Assembly (NCBI RefSeq): GCF_004121055.1 | Contig: NZ_PYAL01000008.1 | Span: 124,001 to 188,000 of the forward strand | Direction of reading: 5' to 3' | Source of the DNA: Achromobacter aloeverae | GTDB taxonomy: Bacteria; Pseudomonadota; Gammaproteobacteria; Burkholderiales; Burkholderiaceae_B | DNA: 64,000 bases | Shown: piece after piece, positions 17,253 to 25,897 of the stretch | Layout of the letters: the number at the start of each line of letters is the position of its first letter | Position numbering within the stretch: position 1 is the stretch's first letter | The notes under the pieces: generated by a model | Seen by the model: only the letters and a program-made list of their open reading frames with translations | Told to the model about the DNA's origin: nothing | Databases searched by the model: none | Made by a program: the position numbers and the translations under genes

Positions 17253-18367
17253 TGCCTCACCTCCGCGAGCGGCGACGGCGACGGCGGCACGGCCTGAACC
17301 AATTCGCCCTCATGCAGCAGATGCGCTCCCAACGCCACGAAGCGCTCCCCCGGCGCCAGTCCCGCGCTGATCGTGGCAGTCTCCTCGCCCAGGCTCGCCA
17401 CGCGCACGGCGCGCCACGTGACCTTGGCGGGATCGCCGGACAACATCCAAACGCCGGGGCCGCGGCCGGCATCGTGCAGCGCAGCCAGCGGCACCTGCAC
17501 CACCGGCTTGTCGCCCGCGCCGCCGAGACTCACGCTGATAGTGGCCCCAAGCGGCGCTTGGGGCGCGTCCGGGTCGAGGACAAACCGTGCCTGGAAGGTC
17601 CGCGTGCGCGGATCCGCATAATCCGACAACTCACGCAAGCGCGCGGCCACGGCCGGCCCCTGGCCGCCATAAAGGCGCGCTTCACCCACGGATCCCAGCG
17701 CGGGCCGCAAGGTCTCGGGCAAGTCGATCACAGCCTCGCGGGGGCCGGACCGCGCCAGCCGCACCACGGTCTGGCCCGCCGTCACCACCTGCCCCGGCTC
17801 CGCCAACGTGGTCATGACCACGCCGTCCGCATCCGCGTACAGCGTGGCGTAGCCCGATTCGTTGCGCGCCACGTCGGCCTGGGCCTGCGCCGCACTGAGC
17901 TCGGCTCGGGCGGTATCGGCCGCGGCGTGGATCTGGTCATACGCCGACGCGGATACGGCGCCCGCGCCCACCAATTCGCGATAGCGCTTTTCATCGGCGG
18001 CGGATTGCCGCGCCCGCGCCTGCGCGGCATGGACCGCCTGCTCGCGCGCCCGCGTAGCCAATACCAGGTCGGTCGCGTCGATACGCATCAGCGGCTGTCC
18101 CCGGCGGACCTGCTGGCCGGTGTCGACGAGACGCTCGGTGACCTTGCCGCCGACTCGAAAGCCGAGGTCGCTCTGCACGCGCGCCACCACGACGCCGGTA
18201 TAGCTGCGGGTGGCCGGCGCCGGCGCCTGCACGGTGGCGACCCGCACCAGGGGCACACCGGCGCGCGGGTCGTCCACGGCTGCGGGGCTACAGGCGGCCA
18301 GGGCGCCGGCCAGCAATATGGCCGTGCCGGCCACCAGGGCCGGATCGGCCCGACGACGGTAAGACAT
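17249..18367 (-). CDS. RND periplasmic adaptor lipoprotein (membrane fusion protein)
   Basis: Links the inner-membrane pump to the outer-membrane channel. It has 372 residues from the ATG at 18367; a longer frame starts at a TTG inside the operator region and is rejected. The signal ends in the lipobox LAGALAAC, so a lipoprotein is predicted. The lipoyl/barrel-sandwich half motif (RVGGKVTERLVDTGQQVRRG) and a helical hairpin near residues 90-150 are visible. It is co-transcribed with the permease and is preceded by an operator-like palindrome and the TetR gene. Confidence 0.92.
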   Translation of the reverse strand: MSYRRRADPALVAGTAILLAGALAACSPAAVDDPRAGVPLVRVATVQAPAPATRSYTGVVVARVQSDLGFRVGGKVTERLVDTGQQVRRGQPLMRIDATDLVLATRAREQAVHAAQARARQSAADEKRYRELVGAGAVSASAYDQIHAAADTARAELSAAQAQADVARNESGYATLYADADGVVMTTLAEPGQVVTAGQTVVRLARSGPREAVIDLPETLRPALGSVGEARLYGGQGPAVAARLRELSDYADPRTRTFQARFVLDPDAPQAPLGATISVSLGGAGDKPVVQVPLAALHDAGRGPGVWMLSGDPAKVTWRAVRVASLGEETATISAGLAPGERFVALGAHLLHEGELVQAVPPSPSPLAEVRQ

Positions 18368-18411
18368 GGGTGGTCCCCAGGGACGATGGAATGCCTGGAG
18401 TTTGATTCCAA

Positions 18412-18433
18412 TGACCAATATTGTCAACAGTCA
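18412..18433. promoter_or_regulatory. Operator-like site upstream of the adaptor gene
   Basis: A 22-bp element beginning TGACCA and ending GTCA, located 45 bp upstream of the adaptor start. It matches the site at 19211-19232 at 13 of 22 positions, including both ends and a central CAA, and both are preceded by CAA. The dyad form and location suit a TetR-family operator. Confidence 0.55.
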
Positions 18434-18489
18434 CTATGAGCAGCGTTGACTCCCGTTGCGTTTTATCCCTGGGAAGACACCGGGCAGGA

Positions 18490-19107
18490 TCAGGGCGCCA
18501 AGCTGCGCAGTACCAGGCTGGCGACTTCTCGCGGCGCGTCGGGCAGACGGTCCAGGTTGTATTGCAGCATCAGCGGATTGATGAACGGATACATCACCAG
18601 GTAGATGGACCTGGCTGCCTCGTCCAGCGGGGTCTTGCGCTCGAATTCCCCACCCTCGCGTCCCTCGCGCAGGATGGCGGTCAACAGCTCCTGTATCCGG
18701 GTCTCGTAGGCGCGCGAACTTTCCCAACCCTCCGATACCGAATGAGCGGCGATTTCGTAGAGCTTGCGTTCTTCGAAGAACAGCTGGGCGGACAGCTCCA
18801 CCAGGCTCAAAAAGAGGCGGCGGAACCGCTCCGTGGCGGTGTTTGCCTGCGCCATGGCCTTCAGCACGCCGTCCATGACCTGGGTCAGGCAAGCGGCACA
18901 GATGGCTTCGCCGATGGCCTGCTTGGAGTCGAAGAATTTATAGATATACGCCTTGGAAAAACCGATCTCCCGGGCGAGGTCCGATACCGTCGTCTTGGCA
19001 TAGCCGTAGCGACTGAAGTGTTCATTCGCGGCCTGCACGATCTGGTCCCGCACGTTGTGATCGGCGGGTCCGCGCTGCCCTTGGGAAACCTGCAAGGTGT
19101 CGGTCAT
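18490..19107 (-). CDS. TetR family repressor of the RND efflux genes
   Basis: A 205-residue regulator. The N-terminal helix-turn-helix (IVQAANEHFSRYGYAKTTVS, DLAREIGFSKAYIYKFFDSK) is canonical TetR. The C-terminal helical domain would bind the inducer. It lies between the adaptor (same strand) and the outer-membrane factor (opposite strand), with operator-like palindromes on both sides. Local control of the pump and of itself is therefore likely. The inducer is unknown. Confidence 0.92.
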   Translation of the reverse strand: MTDTLQVSQGQRGPADHNVRDQIVQAANEHFSRYGYAKTTVSDLAREIGFSKAYIYKFFDSKQAIGEAICAACLTQVMDGVLKAMAQANTATERFRRLFLSLVELSAQLFFEERKLYEIAAHSVSEGWESSRAYETRIQELLTAILREGREGGEFERKTPLDEAARSIYLVMYPFINPLMLQYNLDRLPDAPREVASLVLRSLAP

Positions 19108-19210
19108 GTATGGACTGCTCCCTATCTCGCCGCCCGGATGGCGGCGGGCTCCGCGGTGCCGATGGACGATGCATGAGGTCCATGCGCGACAACCTTTCGT
19201 TGACTACCAA

Positions 19211-19232
19211 TGACCATATCGTACAATGGTCA
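19211..19232. promoter_or_regulatory. Operator-like palindrome between tetR and the outer-membrane factor gene
   Basis: Perfect 7-bp arms TGACCAT and ATGGTCA are separated by 8 bp. It lies 104 bp from the tetR start and 148 bp from the outer-membrane factor start, where it could control both divergent genes. It resembles the element at 18412-18433. Confidence 0.65.
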
Positions 19233-19379
19233 CACTATTTTTATCAAAACACCGGCTCATCCAGCGGCAGCTTTCCCGTTTGTCCGGCGACCCGCGCCAG
19301 GCCCTTTCCTGCTGCGAGGTCGTACCTGGCGAGCCGGTCTGCCCTTCCAAGTTGGCCGTTCGTTCGTCCAGGATCCGTC

Positions 19380-20846
19380 ATGCTGACTTATAAATCCGCT
19401 CTTTCGATCATGCTCGCCAGCCTACTGCTGGCGGGCTGTGCGGTCGGCCCCGACTACGAAACCCCACAAACCGCCACGAGCGGCCATTTTAAGGGACAGG
19501 CCGCCATGCAAGCCCGACAGGCACCAGCGGGAACCGATATGCGTGTGTGGTGGGAAGGGTTCCACGACCCGGTGCTGGCACAACTGGTCGGCCGTGCGCT
19601 CGACCAAAACCTGGACATCGCCCAGGCCGTGGCCCGCGTCACCCGGTCGCATGCCGCGTTAGGGCAGGCCGAGGCGGCGCTAGTGCCATCCGCCGCCGTG
19701 GCGGGCGAAGCAGCGCGCGGGCGGCAATCGTTGGAAACTCCGCAGGGCCGCCTGCTCAACGCCACGCCCGGCTACAACCGCAACGGCAACTACTACGAGC
19801 TGGACCTCAACGCCGGATGGGAAATCGATCTCTTCGGCGGCCTGCGGCGTGAGCGCGAAGCTGCCATCGCGGACTATGAAGCCGCCCAGGCCGCGGCTGC
19901 CGCCACGCGTATCGCCGTGGCGGCGCAGACTGCCGATGTCTACGTCGCCATCCGCGGGTTGCAGGCGCGACTGGCCATCGCGCGAGATCAGGTGCGGACG
20001 CGGGAGCGGCTGCTCTCCACGGTACAACTGCAATTCGACAAGGGTCTCGCGGCCGAACTGCAGGTCCGGCAGTCCCAAGGCGCGCTGGCGGAGGTCCGGG
20101 CCACCGTACCTATGCTGGAAGATGGGTTGCAGGCCGCCGTGAATGCGCTGGATATCCTGCTGGCGCAGCCGCCAGGCACCAGTCGCGATCTGCTTGCCGT
20201 CGTTGCGCCGATACCCGAGGCGCCCGCCATCGCCGATACCGGCACGCCGGCCGACCTGCTGCGCCGCCGCCCGGATCTCATCGTGGCCGAGCGGCAATTG
20301 GCTGCCAGCAATGCGCGCATCGGCGCCGCCATCGCCGAGTACTACCCCAAGGTGTCGCTGGGCGCGCTGCTGGGCACTGCCACCACTGCGTCCGGCCATC
20401 TGTTCGATAACAGCGCCAACCAGACACAAGGCATCCTGGGCCTGCGTTGGCGGCTCTTCGACTTCGGCCGCATCGAAGCCGAAATCGCGGACGCCCGCGG
20501 ACGCAACGCCGAAGCGCTGGCGGCCTATCGCCTGGCCGTGCTGCGCGCATCCAAGGATGTGGAAGACGCCTTCTCCACGCTGGTCAAGCGTGAGGAGCAA
20601 GCCCGCTACCTGGACGAAGGCGTCGCCGCGCTGGCGCGCGCCCGCGTCACGTCATTCACCGCTTACCAGAGTGGCGTGGTCAGCCTGATCGAAGTACTGG
20701 ATGCGGACAGCGCCCTGCTGCGCACGCGCGACGCCAGCGTACTGGCGCGCACGGAAGCTACGCGCGCGGCAATCGCGTCCTATCGCGCCCTGGGCGGCGG
20801 ATGGGACAGCCCGGGCGCGGCGAAGACACTGGCGGCGGGATGGTAA
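19380..20846 (+). CDS. Outer-membrane efflux lipoprotein (NodT/OprM family)
   Basis: The exit duct of the tripartite pump. It has 488 residues from the ATG at 19380. The signal ends in LASLLLAGC, a lipobox, followed by AVGPDYETP, the hallmark of NodT-type factors. Two repeats of the TolC-fold helical domain are visible, with LRRRPDLIVAERQLAASNAR in the second. The frame is open far upstream, but that region holds the operator. It is divergent from tetR and completes the pump encoded at 14130-18367. Confidence 0.93.
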   Translation: MLTYKSALSIMLASLLLAGCAVGPDYETPQTATSGHFKGQAAMQARQAPAGTDMRVWWEGFHDPVLAQLVGRALDQNLDIAQAVARVTRSHAALGQAEAALVPSAAVAGEAARGRQSLETPQGRLLNATPGYNRNGNYYELDLNAGWEIDLFGGLRREREAAIADYEAAQAAAAATRIAVAAQTADVYVAIRGLQARLAIARDQVRTRERLLSTVQLQFDKGLAAELQVRQSQGALAEVRATVPMLEDGLQAAVNALDILLAQPPGTSRDLLAVVAPIPEAPAIADTGTPADLLRRRPDLIVAERQLAASNARIGAAIAEYYPKVSLGALLGTATTASGHLFDNSANQTQGILGLRWRLFDFGRIEAEIADARGRNAEALAAYRLAVLRASKDVEDAFSTLVKREEQARYLDEGVAALARARVTSFTAYQSGVVSLIEVLDADSALLRTRDASVLARTEATRAAIASYRALGGGWDSPGAAKTLAAGW

Positions 20847-20899
20847 GGCTTTGGGCCCCCGCCGCCTTTGCACTCTCGCGGCCCGTGGGGCGGCGCGCA

Positions 20900-21676
20900 T
20901 CACACGAGTACCAATTTCACCCCCGCCTTGCGCAGCAGGCGCCATTCGCGTTCGTCGCCGTTCTTGCGATTGCTGATCACCACTTCGATGCTGGCCGCGG
21001 GCGCATAGGTCACCCGGCTCGCGACGCCGATCTTGCTGTGGTCGGCCATGATGAAGAGCCGCTTGGCCTGGCGCGCCATGGCCTCGGCCACGGCGGCTTC
21101 ATGATGCTCGTAATTGGTGGCGCCCTGGTCCGCGGTCAGCCCTACCGGGGACAACACGGCGATATCCGCGTGATGGCGGGCGATCTCGTTGACGGTGGCC
21201 GCCCCATACGTGGCCTGGACATCGGCATAGGGACGGCCACCCAGCAATATGACCGTACAGGCGCCACGACCAGGCGGCGCCGCCCCCGCCAGTTTCATGG
21301 CGATCATCACCGAATTGGTGATCACCGTCAGGTCCGGCACGGACGGCAGGACTTCGGCCAGCATGCCAGTCGTGCTGCCGGCGTCCAGGAACAGGGTCTG
21401 GCCCGGTGCCAGCAAAGGCAGCACCGCCTGGGCGATGGCGCGTTTCTCGCGCGCGTGCAGGCGCTGGCGCTCGACGAACGGCGGCTCCAGGCGCGCGGCG
21501 GTCGCGACCACGCCGCCATGCACGCGGCGCAGCACGCCTTGCGCCTCCAGCTCCAGGATGTCGCGCCGCACGGTTTCGCGCGATACCGCCAGGGCCTGGG
21601 CCAACTGGTCGGTGGTCATGCGCGCATACTCGTCGAGCAGGGATTTGATGCGGAGAACGCGTTCTTCTTGAAGCAT
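20900..21676 (-). CDS. DeoR/GlpR family transcriptional regulator
   Basis: A 258-residue repressor. The start is set at MLQEERVLRIKSLL (21676), where the DeoR helix-turn-helix begins (TTDQLAQALAVSRETVRRDI). The sugar-phosphate-binding domain follows, with LFLDAGSTTGMLAEVL and GATNYEHHEAAVAEAMARQA. An upstream extension would read through a GC repeat block. No sugar gene is adjacent, so its target may be elsewhere. Confidence 0.9.
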   Translation of the reverse strand: MLQEERVLRIKSLLDEYARMTTDQLAQALAVSRETVRRDILELEAQGVLRRVHGGVVATAARLEPPFVERQRLHAREKRAIAQAVLPLLAPGQTLFLDAGSTTGMLAEVLPSVPDLTVITNSVMIAMKLAGAAPPGRGACTVILLGGRPYADVQATYGAATVNEIARHHADIAVLSPVGLTADQGATNYEHHEAAVAEAMARQAKRLFIMADHSKIGVASRVTYAPAASIEVVISNRKNGDEREWRLLRKAGVKLVLV

Positions 21677-21997
21677 ATGGACGCCCCCCCCCCGAAGGCG
21701 CTGCGCGCCTTCCCCCCCAGGGGGCGGCACTGGCGGACCGGAAGGAAGGCCCCCCCCCAGCGCGCTGCGCGCGCCCCCCAAGGGGCGGCACTGGCGGACC
21801 GGGAAACCCGGATCCGCTGTGCCCGCGGTAAGTGAGTTCTTAAGTAAGGTGTGGTGGAAATGGGCTCCATTATTGCGCTTTGCTGCCCTGCCTGAAAAGC
21901 GCCACGATCGTGGAATTAATGGAGAATGCAGCGTCCCTGGGGCGCGGCCGGGAGGCCCGCGACGGCGGTCCCCCGGTTGGGCGCCAGTGGGTGATGC
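21677..21997. other. 321-bp intergenic stretch with repeats and a palindrome
   Basis: It contains the duplicated GC block at 21684-21803, an AT-richer stretch with CTTAAGTAAG near 21838-21850, and a perfect 12-bp palindrome CCACGATCGTGG at 21902-21913. No gene is seen. It lies 5' of the DeoR gene and 3' of the phospholipase gene. Confidence 0.6.
21684..21803. repeat. Two copies of a GC-rich intergenic repeat
   Basis: GGGGCGGCACTGGCGGACCG occurs at 21721 and again at 21782, 61 bp apart. Each copy is preceded by a C-tract and a small hairpin (AAGGCG/CGCCTT in the first, GCGCGC-type in the second). Similar C-tract/hairpin elements are scattered between genes in Bordetella and Achromobacter (from general familiarity, not searched). 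Confidence 0.7.
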
Positions 21998-24208
21998 TTA
22001 GTAGTCGCCTTCGCCCATGGCGGGATCGCTGATGCCATGATTGCCGGTTTCCACGCGACCCGCGTAGCGGCGTGACCAGGTGGGCTGGCTGGCGCACGTT
22101 ACGACGAAGTCGTACCAGGCGCTGCTATCGCTCAGGTCCCAATGGATGTCCTGGGTGGCGCCGGCGGCAACCGACGCGTTCCAGGGGCCATCGGTGCGAT
22201 AGGCCTTGGCCCGCACGTTGAAGTTGGCCGTGCCCGCGCCCCGGTTCATCAGCGTCAGGTAGACGTTGCCATTGGCCACGTCATAGCAGACACGGACTTC
22301 GGGCACCGGCACCGATGCGTCGCGCTCGACGCTCAAGTCACCGACGAAGGCCCGATGGAAGCCATTCGGCCCCAGCACCCACAGGTCATAGGCGCCACCG
22401 TCGTCCGCCCAGGCGCTCCAGGTGTCGTCCAGCTGCTTGCCGGCCTCCACCACGTAGCGACGCGGAATGCGATCCAGGTGCAGCCGGTCGTATACATGGA
22501 AAACCGCGGCTTGCGTGCCCGTGTTGGAGAAGATCAGCTGGACGGTGCCCGCCGTCGCATCGGTGCGTGCGCTCGTGTGCAGTTCGTACGGCAGCGCGCG
22601 CGACGGCCGCGTGCCGATGGCCTGGCGCGGCAGCTTTTGCGGCGACGGCAAGGCTACGGCGGCCAAGGCTTGCTGCGCCGCGCGCAGCGTATCGGCCTCG
22701 GACTGCGTCTTGCGGCCGGCCAGCGTGGCCAAAGCGTCATCGTTGGGATTCTCGAAATTGAAGGCGGTGGTCAGGTCGCCAAAGACCGCACGGCGATACG
22801 GGCTGATATTGGTCTCGGCAACACCGAAGCGCGCCTCCAGGAAACGCAGCACCGACGTGTGGTCGAACTGCTGGGAGTTGACCCAGCCGCCACGGCTCCA
22901 AGGCGACACGACCCACATGGGCACGCGCGGGCCAGGACCGTAGCAATCGCCATCCTGCGCGGGCATGCTGGTGCCGGGCACGTCCGGATGCGTGTAGTAC
23001 TCATAGGACATGTCGTTGGCGCCCAACGTCGACTTGCCATGGACCGCGCCGGTGGCCATGTCGATCGACGGCGCGCACGGCGGCGGCATATGGTCGAAGA
23101 AGCCATCGTTCTCGTCGAAGTTGATCAACAGGACGGTCTTGGACCAGACATCCGGGTTGGCCGTGAGCGCATCCAGCACTTCCTGCACGTACCAGGCCCC
23201 CTGCACCGGGCTTGAATCGCCGGGGTGCTCGCAGTATTTCTGCGGCGCGACGATCCAGGACACCTGCGGCAGCTTGCCGGCGAGGATGTCCTGCTTGAAG
23301 GTGCCCAGGAAGCCACCGTCGGGCATGGTGTTGGCAATACCCTTGTACAGAGGATTGCCGGCGTTGTCGGTCGACGGGTCGTAAGCCGGAAAGACGGCGG
23401 TGGACGGACCGGTGTAGACCGGCTTTCCCGATGCCAGGTTGGCGGCGCGGTATTTCTGGAAACCGATCAAGGGGTTGTCGGTGTAGTTGTCCGGCAGGTT
23501 CTGGTAGACGATCCACGACACGCCGGCCGCTTCCAGGCGTTCCGGATAGGTGATCCAGTCATAGCCGTACGTGGTGGAATCAGTCGCCTCCAGCCCGTCG
23601 AACTCGTTGTTGACCACGACCTGGCCCACCGTGGTGGCGCCGTTGGTGCCCGTCATGTGGAACATGCGGTTGGTGTTGGTGCCACCGTGCAAGGAACAGT
23701 GGTAGCCGTCGCAAACCGTGAAGGCATCGGCCAGCGCCATCTGGAACGGCACCTCGCCTTCGGCGAGATAACCCATGGACTTCTGGTTCTTGTAGCGCGG
23801 CCATTGGTACATGCGGCCCTTGTCCCACGCGTCGCGCGCGTCGGTCCAGCTATGCGGCGTGCCGCCGCTACGCTGCGCATTGCCCAGCGACTGGTCCAGG
23901 TGATAGGGCAGCACCGGCTTGCCGTTGGCGTCCAGCTGCTGGAACACGTTGAAGCCATTGGGCAATGGAATCGTGAAACGGTCGCCAAAGCCCCGGACGC
24001 CGGCCATCGTGCCGAAATAGTGGTCGAACGAGCGGTTCTCCTGCATGAGGATCACTACGTGCTCGACATCCTTGATGGTGCCGGTGCGGTTGTTCGCCGG
24101 GATCGCCAGGGCGCGGCGTATGCTGGGCGGGAACATGTTCAGCGCCGCGGCGGCCGCGGTCACGCCTGCGCTCTTGCGCAGGAAATCTCGTTTGGAATTG
24201 TCGATCAT
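21998..24208 (-). CDS. Phosphocholine-specific phospholipase C (alkaline-phosphatase superfamily)
   Basis: An exported enzyme of 736 residues hydrolysing phosphatidylcholine-type lipids. The start MIDNSKRDFLRKSAG is a Tat-like signal with Lys-Arg instead of the usual twin Arg. The catalytic core opens with HVVILMQENRSFDHYFGTM, the family signature, followed by FDENDGFFDHMPPP. Two C-terminal beta domains (from about residue 520) match the repeats of bacterial non-haemolytic PLCs. A small lipoprotein gene lies 31 bp upstream on the same strand. It may serve phosphate scavenging or host interaction. Confidence 0.9.
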   Translation of the reverse strand: MIDNSKRDFLRKSAGVTAAAAALNMFPPSIRRALAIPANNRTGTIKDVEHVVILMQENRSFDHYFGTMAGVRGFGDRFTIPLPNGFNVFQQLDANGKPVLPYHLDQSLGNAQRSGGTPHSWTDARDAWDKGRMYQWPRYKNQKSMGYLAEGEVPFQMALADAFTVCDGYHCSLHGGTNTNRMFHMTGTNGATTVGQVVVNNEFDGLEATDSTTYGYDWITYPERLEAAGVSWIVYQNLPDNYTDNPLIGFQKYRAANLASGKPVYTGPSTAVFPAYDPSTDNAGNPLYKGIANTMPDGGFLGTFKQDILAGKLPQVSWIVAPQKYCEHPGDSSPVQGAWYVQEVLDALTANPDVWSKTVLLINFDENDGFFDHMPPPCAPSIDMATGAVHGKSTLGANDMSYEYYTHPDVPGTSMPAQDGDCYGPGPRVPMWVVSPWSRGGWVNSQQFDHTSVLRFLEARFGVAETNISPYRRAVFGDLTTAFNFENPNDDALATLAGRKTQSEADTLRAAQQALAAVALPSPQKLPRQAIGTRPSRALPYELHTSARTDATAGTVQLIFSNTGTQAAVFHVYDRLHLDRIPRRYVVEAGKQLDDTWSAWADDGGAYDLWVLGPNGFHRAFVGDLSVERDASVPVPEVRVCYDVANGNVYLTLMNRGAGTANFNVRAKAYRTDGPWNASVAAGATQDIHWDLSDSSAWYDFVVTCASQPTWSRRYAGRVETGNHGISDPAMGEGDY

Positions 24209-24239
24209 GTCGAATGCGATGTGTGATGGCGTGGACAGG

Positions 24240-24476
24240 TCAGGGCGCGCAATGCAGCACGGGGGCAGGCGTCGCCGGCGTACCGGGCTCCGAGGGATTG
24301 CTCGGCGTGGTGCCGACGCTGCCGCCATTGCCATTGCCAGCGCCGTTGTCGTTGCCGTCGTCGTGGTCGCCGCCACAGGCGCTGAGCGCCAGCGCCATGG
24401 CGCACGCGGCGACCAGCGCGCGCGCGACGGATGACAGGCGCGCGCGTGGCTGCCGGTCCAGAAAGCTATCGGTCAT
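24240..24476 (-). CDS. Small lipoprotein upstream of phospholipase C
   Basis: A 78-residue protein with the lipobox ALALSACGG near residue 30. A short mature part follows: an Asp/Asn/Gly stretch, a Pro/Thr stretch and a C-terminal Cys (VLHCAP). It is 31 bp before the phospholipase gene in the same direction, so probably co-transcribed. No family is recognised; it may be a lipid-anchored accessory or a degenerate remnant. Confidence 0.62.
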   Translation of the reverse strand: MTDSFLDRQPRARLSSVARALVAACAMALALSACGGDHDDGNDNGAGNGNGGSVGTTPSNPSEPGTPATPAPVLHCAP

Positions 24477-24694
24477 GCAGGGCTCCGTAGGGGGGTCGGA
24501 TAAACTTGCACAAAAATGCACAAGTCCAAAAATATGCATGCGAATGATCGACGTTGGCGATGACATCGCCATGACAGCTCACGCGCCGCTACACGTCAGC
24601 GCATCAGGTTGCATATCGTTTCCCGCGCTGGATCAGGAGAACAGCCGCGGGATAGAATTCCCGGCTCGTTGCATCGGCCAACCTTTTTCCCCTC

Positions 24695-25897
24695 ATGCCG
24701 CGCCCTTACCCGTTGTGCGCTTTGCCGCTGTGCGCCTTGCTGTTGCTCGCCCTATCGCTGGCGGCCTGCCGCCGTGAGGCCACGCCCTTGCCCAACGATG
24801 CCTATGTCTGGCAACGCGCCTGGACACCGTCGCTCGTGCGGGCGCTGGGGGCGAGCGACGATATCGTCTCCACGTGGCATGTGCTCGGCGCGGAGATGGA
24901 CGCCACCGGCCGCTGGACCGACAGTGCGCCCGATTACGCGGCGCTGGCCGCCCTGCGCCGGCCTGTCGTGCTGGTGCTGCGACTGGACGGCCGCGCGGAC
25001 CGGCTGGAGGCCGATGCCATCCGGAGGCGGCTGCATGAACGGCTGAAGGCCTGGCGCGCCGCCGGCGTCCACGTGGGCAGCGTCGAGATCGACTATGACT
25101 GCGCGACCTCGCGCCTGCACGACTATGCGGCGCTGTTGGGACGGCTGCGTGCCACGCTCGACCTCCCGCTGGCCATCACCGCCCTGCCGACCTGGCTGCA
25201 AAGCCCCGACCTCGACACCTTGCTGGCGGTGCCCGACAGCTCCATTCTTCAGGTGCATGCCGTGCTCGATCCCGCGCTGGGCCTGTTCAACCCCTCCCGC
25301 GCGGCAGCCTGGGCCGATGACTATGCGCGTCGCACGCGACGTCCCTGGCGCGTGGCCCTGCCCAGCTACGGCACGCGCGTCGCCTGGGATGACGCGGGCC
25401 GCATCATCGCCGTCGAAAGCGAACGCCCGTCCCTGGCGCCGACGCCGCGCGACGCTGAACTGGTGGCCCAGCCTGGCATACTCGCGGACTTCCGCGCCCG
25501 ACTGCAAGAACGGCCGCCCGCCGGCCTGGCCGGCCTGGTCTGGTTTCGCCTGCCCACCGACCAGGACCAGCGGGCGTGGAGCCTGGCTACCTGGCGGGCG
25601 GTGCTGACGGGCCAGCCGCTGCGCCCCGAACTCGCCCTCATCCTGGCCGGCACGGGTTCAACGCGCGATCTGCTGCTGGTCAACCGCGGCAATAGCGACG
25701 CGGCCCTGCCTGGCACCATCCGTATTGCCGGCGACTGCGCCGCGGCCGATGGCATCAATGGCTACGCGCTGGAACGCGACAGCGACGGACTTTACCTGCG
25801 CAGCCTCCGCGAGGGACTGCTGCGCCCTCACCTCCAACGCAACATCGGCTGGCTACGCTGCAACGATGCACATCCCCGTCTCACTTTCCAACCCTGA
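24695..25897 (+). CDS. DUF3142 family lipoprotein
   Basis: A 400-residue exported protein. The signal ends in LALSLAACR, a lipobox. The mature part has the DUF3142 pattern: NDAYVWQRAWTP, then HVGSVEIDYDCATSRLHDYA, LQVHAVLDP and GLAGLVWFRLPTDQD, suggesting a TIM-barrel glycoside-hydrolase-like fold. The IDYDCA segment could carry acidic catalytic residues. Its last 32 bp overlap the next gene in another frame, so the two are coupled. No substrate is known. Confidence 0.82.
   Translation: MPRPYPLCALPLCALLLLALSLAACRREATPLPNDAYVWQRAWTPSLVRALGASDDIVSTWHVLGAEMDATGRWTDSAPDYAALAALRRPVVLVLRLDGRADRLEADAIRRRLHERLKAWRAAGVHVGSVEIDYDCATSRLHDYAALLGRLRATLDLPLAITALPTWLQSPDLDTLLAVPDSSILQVHAVLDPALGLFNPSRAAAWADDYARRTRRPWRVALPSYGTRVAWDDAGRIIAVESERPSLAPTPRDAELVAQPGILADFRARLQERPPAGLAGLVWFRLPTDQDQRAWSLATWRAVLTGQPLRPELALILAGTGSTRDLLLVNRGNSDAALPGTIRIAGDCAAADGINGYALERDSDGLYLRSLREGLLRPHLQRNIGWLRCNDAHPRLTFQP

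Noticed and set aside
14910-17297. 795-codon plus-strand frame
   Set aside because: It is antisense to the RND permease, with His/Arg/Gln-rich composition. The permease on the other strand is certain.
18368-18427. Longer start (TTG at 18427) for the RND adaptor
   Set aside because: The extension would run through the operator-like element and displace the lipoprotein signal, which begins properly at the ATG at 18367.
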